Assembly: GCA_002479655.1 (NCBI GenBank)
Contig: DLOQ01000170.1
Location: 60,637-66,780, forward strand
Source: Lachnospiraceae bacterium UBA7480
GTDB taxonomy: Bacteria > Bacillota > Clostridia > Lachnospirales > Lachnospiraceae
DNA: 6,144 nt
Reading direction: 5' to 3'
In this document: positions 5,194 to 6,144 of the stretch, one piece after another
How the letters are laid out: every line of letters begins with the position of its first letter
How positions within the stretch are numbered: position 1 is the stretch's first letter
The notes under the pieces: model-generated
The model's database searches: none
Told to the model about the DNA's origin: nothing
The model's input: the letters and a program-made list of their open reading frames with translations, nothing else
Program-made: the position numbers and the translations under genes

Positions 5194-5872
5194 GGCAAAC
5201 CTCCAACAAATAGCCTGAGCCGTATGATGATGTTATAGAGCAGCCGCTGTGCAAAGCCCGCAGACGCTTACGGAGGAAATAGACATAATTATCAACATTT
5301 CCCTGCTCTATGGGAGCATCCGTTTCCCATACTTTTTGCATAAGCTGTTCACGGGTAAGGATCGTGTCAGGTTTCTCTAAAAAGGCACACATTAAAAGAA
5401 ATTCTTTTGGAGTAAGCGGTATCGTATTTTTACCGCATGACAATTCCTTTTTGTTAAGATTTAAGGATAAATCATGGTATTGCAGGCAGCTTTTCTCTGA
5501 TATGACCACCGGTCTGCGTGTCAATGCCCGGATGCGGGCGGATAATTCTGATATGTGGAAAGGCTTTACCAGATAATCATCAGCCCCGTTATCCAGACCT
5601 TCTATCTTGTCATGCAATTCTGACATTCCGGTAATGATTATTACGGGAATGGAGATCTGTTTTTTTCGCATGGCTTTGATGATGGTCATTCCGTCGATGA
5701 CCGGGAGCATACGGTCTATAATGGCAAGGGCATAATCGTTATCCGGATTAAGCGCATAAATCAATCCATCTTCGCCGCTTGTATATGCATCGACGATATA
5801 ATTCTCTTTTGTGCACTGCTGCTTGATTGCGTTGCAGAGATTTTGATCATCTTCAATTAAAAGGATCTTCAA
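5177..5872 (-). CDS. OmpR/PhoB-family response regulator
   Basis: This 231-residue DNA-binding regulator has a receiver domain (1-about 118) with the acidic pair Asp8-Asp9, phospho-acceptor Asp53 (IIDRMLP), the switch threonine Thr81 and Lys103 in the VKPF motif. After a short linker comes a winged-helix Trans_reg_C domain: LTPKEFLLMCAFLEKPDTILTREQLMQKVW, then the recognition helix VDNYVYFLRKRLR and the wing YGSGYLL. All phosphorylation residues are intact. The start is a TTG at 5872-5870, eight bases after AGGAG (5885-5881); an ATG just upstream at 5880 is out of frame and stops after three codons. Phosphorylated by the kinase at 3904-5193, it probably regulates its own promoter and the divergent lipoprotein gene at 6040, given the repeats between them. 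The family call is secure; the regulon is inferred. Confidence 0.94.
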   Translation of the reverse strand: MKILLIEDDQNLCNAIKQQCTKENYIVDAYTSGEDGLIYALNPDNDYALAIIDRMLPVIDGMTIIKAMRKKQISIPVIIITGMSELHDKIEGLDNGADDYLVKPFHISELSARIRALTRRPVVISEKSCLQYHDLSLNLNKKELSCGKNTIPLTPKEFLLMCAFLEKPDTILTREQLMQKVWETDAPIEQGNVDNYVYFLRKRLRALHSGCSITSSYGSGYLLEVCHAEKS

Positions 5873-5900
5873 TTGCTCATCTCCTAAATGTTTTCATAAT

Positions 5901-5909
5901 AGTATAGCA
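5901..5909 (-). promoter_or_regulatory. Extended -10 promoter of the two-component operon
   Basis: Read on the minus strand, TGCTATACT occupies 5909-5901: a TATACT -10 with the TGN extension, about 30 bases upstream of the TTG start. No matching -35 lies at the normal distance; tandem T-tracts (GATTTTTTAGAA then GATTTTTTGATA) occupy that place instead. This is the usual look of a promoter that depends on an activator such as an OmpR-type regulator. Confidence 0.5.
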
Positions 5910-5918
5910 GACAATTAT

Positions 5919-5984
5919 CAAAAAATCTTCTAAAAAATCCTAAAAATTTACGCATTGCTTTGATGATTTTTAGAAAAGTTTTTT
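5919..5984. promoter_or_regulatory. Phased A/T tracts and inverted repeat, candidate regulator binding region
   Basis: A-tracts at 5920-5925, 5932-5937 and 5942-5946 include a 10-bp tandem repeat (CTAAAAAATC at 5930-5939, CTAAAAATTT at 5940-5949). T-tracts follow at 5967-5971 and 5979-5984. TTCTAAAAAATC (5928-5939) and GATTTTTAGAA (5965-5975) form an inverted pair differing by one base in tract length. Repeats at 10-12 bp intervals, one set facing each of two divergent promoters, fit binding of OmpR-family dimers; the tracts could also simply bend the DNA. The sequence is seen directly; the binding role is inferred. Confidence 0.45.
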
Positions 5985-5992
5985 GCTATCCT
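5984..5992 (+). promoter_or_regulatory. Possible extended -10 promoter of the lipoprotein gene
   Basis: TGCTATCCT at 5984-5992 resembles the extended -10 found on the opposite strand for the two-component operon (one base different). No good -35 is present at 17 bases; the T-tracts at 5967-5984 lie there instead. It would give a leader of roughly 40 bases before the ATG at 6040. Confidence 0.35.
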
Positions 5993-6039
5993 TACGTCAT
6001 GGCCGGTGAGCCAAATAAAATCAAAGCGAGGCAAAATAG

Positions 6040-6144
6040 ATGAAAAAAAAGTGGAAAAAAACAATCGGTATGATATGTGTAAAAGGATTGGTCATGTGTT
6101 TGACAGCAGGATGCGGCAAAGACGCAGCAGGCAGTCCGGGGATG
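6040..6144 (+). CDS. Putative lipoprotein, N-terminal fragment (possibly an efflux adaptor)
   Basis: The gene runs off the right edge; 35 residues are visible. They form a classic lipoprotein signal: a lysine-rich start (MKKKWKK), a hydrophobic stretch (IGMICVKGLVMCL) and a lipobox TAGC with Cys25 as the lipid-attachment residue, followed by GKDAAGSPG, a small-residue linker. The product should be anchored on the outer face of the cytoplasmic membrane. GAGG at 6028-6031 lies eight bases before the ATG, a modest ribosome binding site. It is divergent from the two-component genes and shares their regulatory spacer, so it is a likely target. In clostridia, lipoprotein adaptors of MacA/HlyD-type ABC exporters and substrate-binding lipoproteins are frequent partners of such systems; the visible part cannot tell them apart. 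Confidence 0.75.
   Translation, partial: MKKKWKKTIGMICVKGLVMCLTAGCGKDAAGSPGM

Noticed and set aside
5870..5880. ATG at 5880-5878 (minus) as the response regulator start
   Set aside because: It is out of frame and stops after three codons; the TTG at 5872 has a well-spaced AGGAG and gives the conserved MKILLIEDD start.
1..6144. CRISPR array, tRNA, rRNA, insertion sequence or phage gene
   Set aside because: No regularly spaced direct repeats, cloverleaf, rRNA-like segments, transposase or integrase motifs were seen on either strand.

Overview
The window looks like a chromosomal segment of a low-to-mid GC Gram-positive anaerobe, most likely a gut clostridium of the Lachnospiraceae type. This is inferred from strong Shine-Dalgarno sequences (GGAGG, AAAGGAGGTG), GTG and TTG starts, a lipobox-bearing protein, and the style of the proteins. 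No rRNA, tRNA, CRISPR array, transposase or integrase is visible.

Left part (1-1346). The C-terminus of AzlC (1-145) and a complete AzlD (872-1180) form a branched-chain amino acid exporter pair, normally encoded side by side. Here they are separated by about 730 bp of AT-rich DNA carrying one unrecognised 166-residue cytosolic-looking protein (292-792). Right after azlD, and overlapping its stop codon, lies a compact array of inverted repeats (1176-1324) that could be a palindromic intergenic repeat or a structured RNA.

Middle (1347-3851). A 517-residue polytopic membrane protein of the GtrII-like glucosyltransferase family (1347-2900) is followed by a promoter region and a two-gene unit. 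This is a 63-residue small protein (3059-3250) overlapping by 14 nt a 204-residue GNAT-fold protein (3237-3851). Size, order, overlap, a perfect ribosome binding site on the first gene and an imperfect inverted repeat in the leader all fit an acetyltransferase-type toxin-antitoxin module. This is the best candidate for an under-described system in the window.

Right part (3904-6144). On the minus strand an OmpR/PhoB-type response regulator (TTG start, 5872 to 5177) overlaps a sensor histidine kinase (5193 to 3904) by 17 nt. Divergent from it, a lipoprotein begins at 6040 and runs off the window. The 167-bp divergent spacer holds phased A/T tracts, an inverted TTCTAAAAAATC/GATTTTTAGAA pair and extended -10 elements on both strands. 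This suggests that the regulator controls itself and the lipoprotein operon; an envelope-stress or efflux role is plausible but not shown here.
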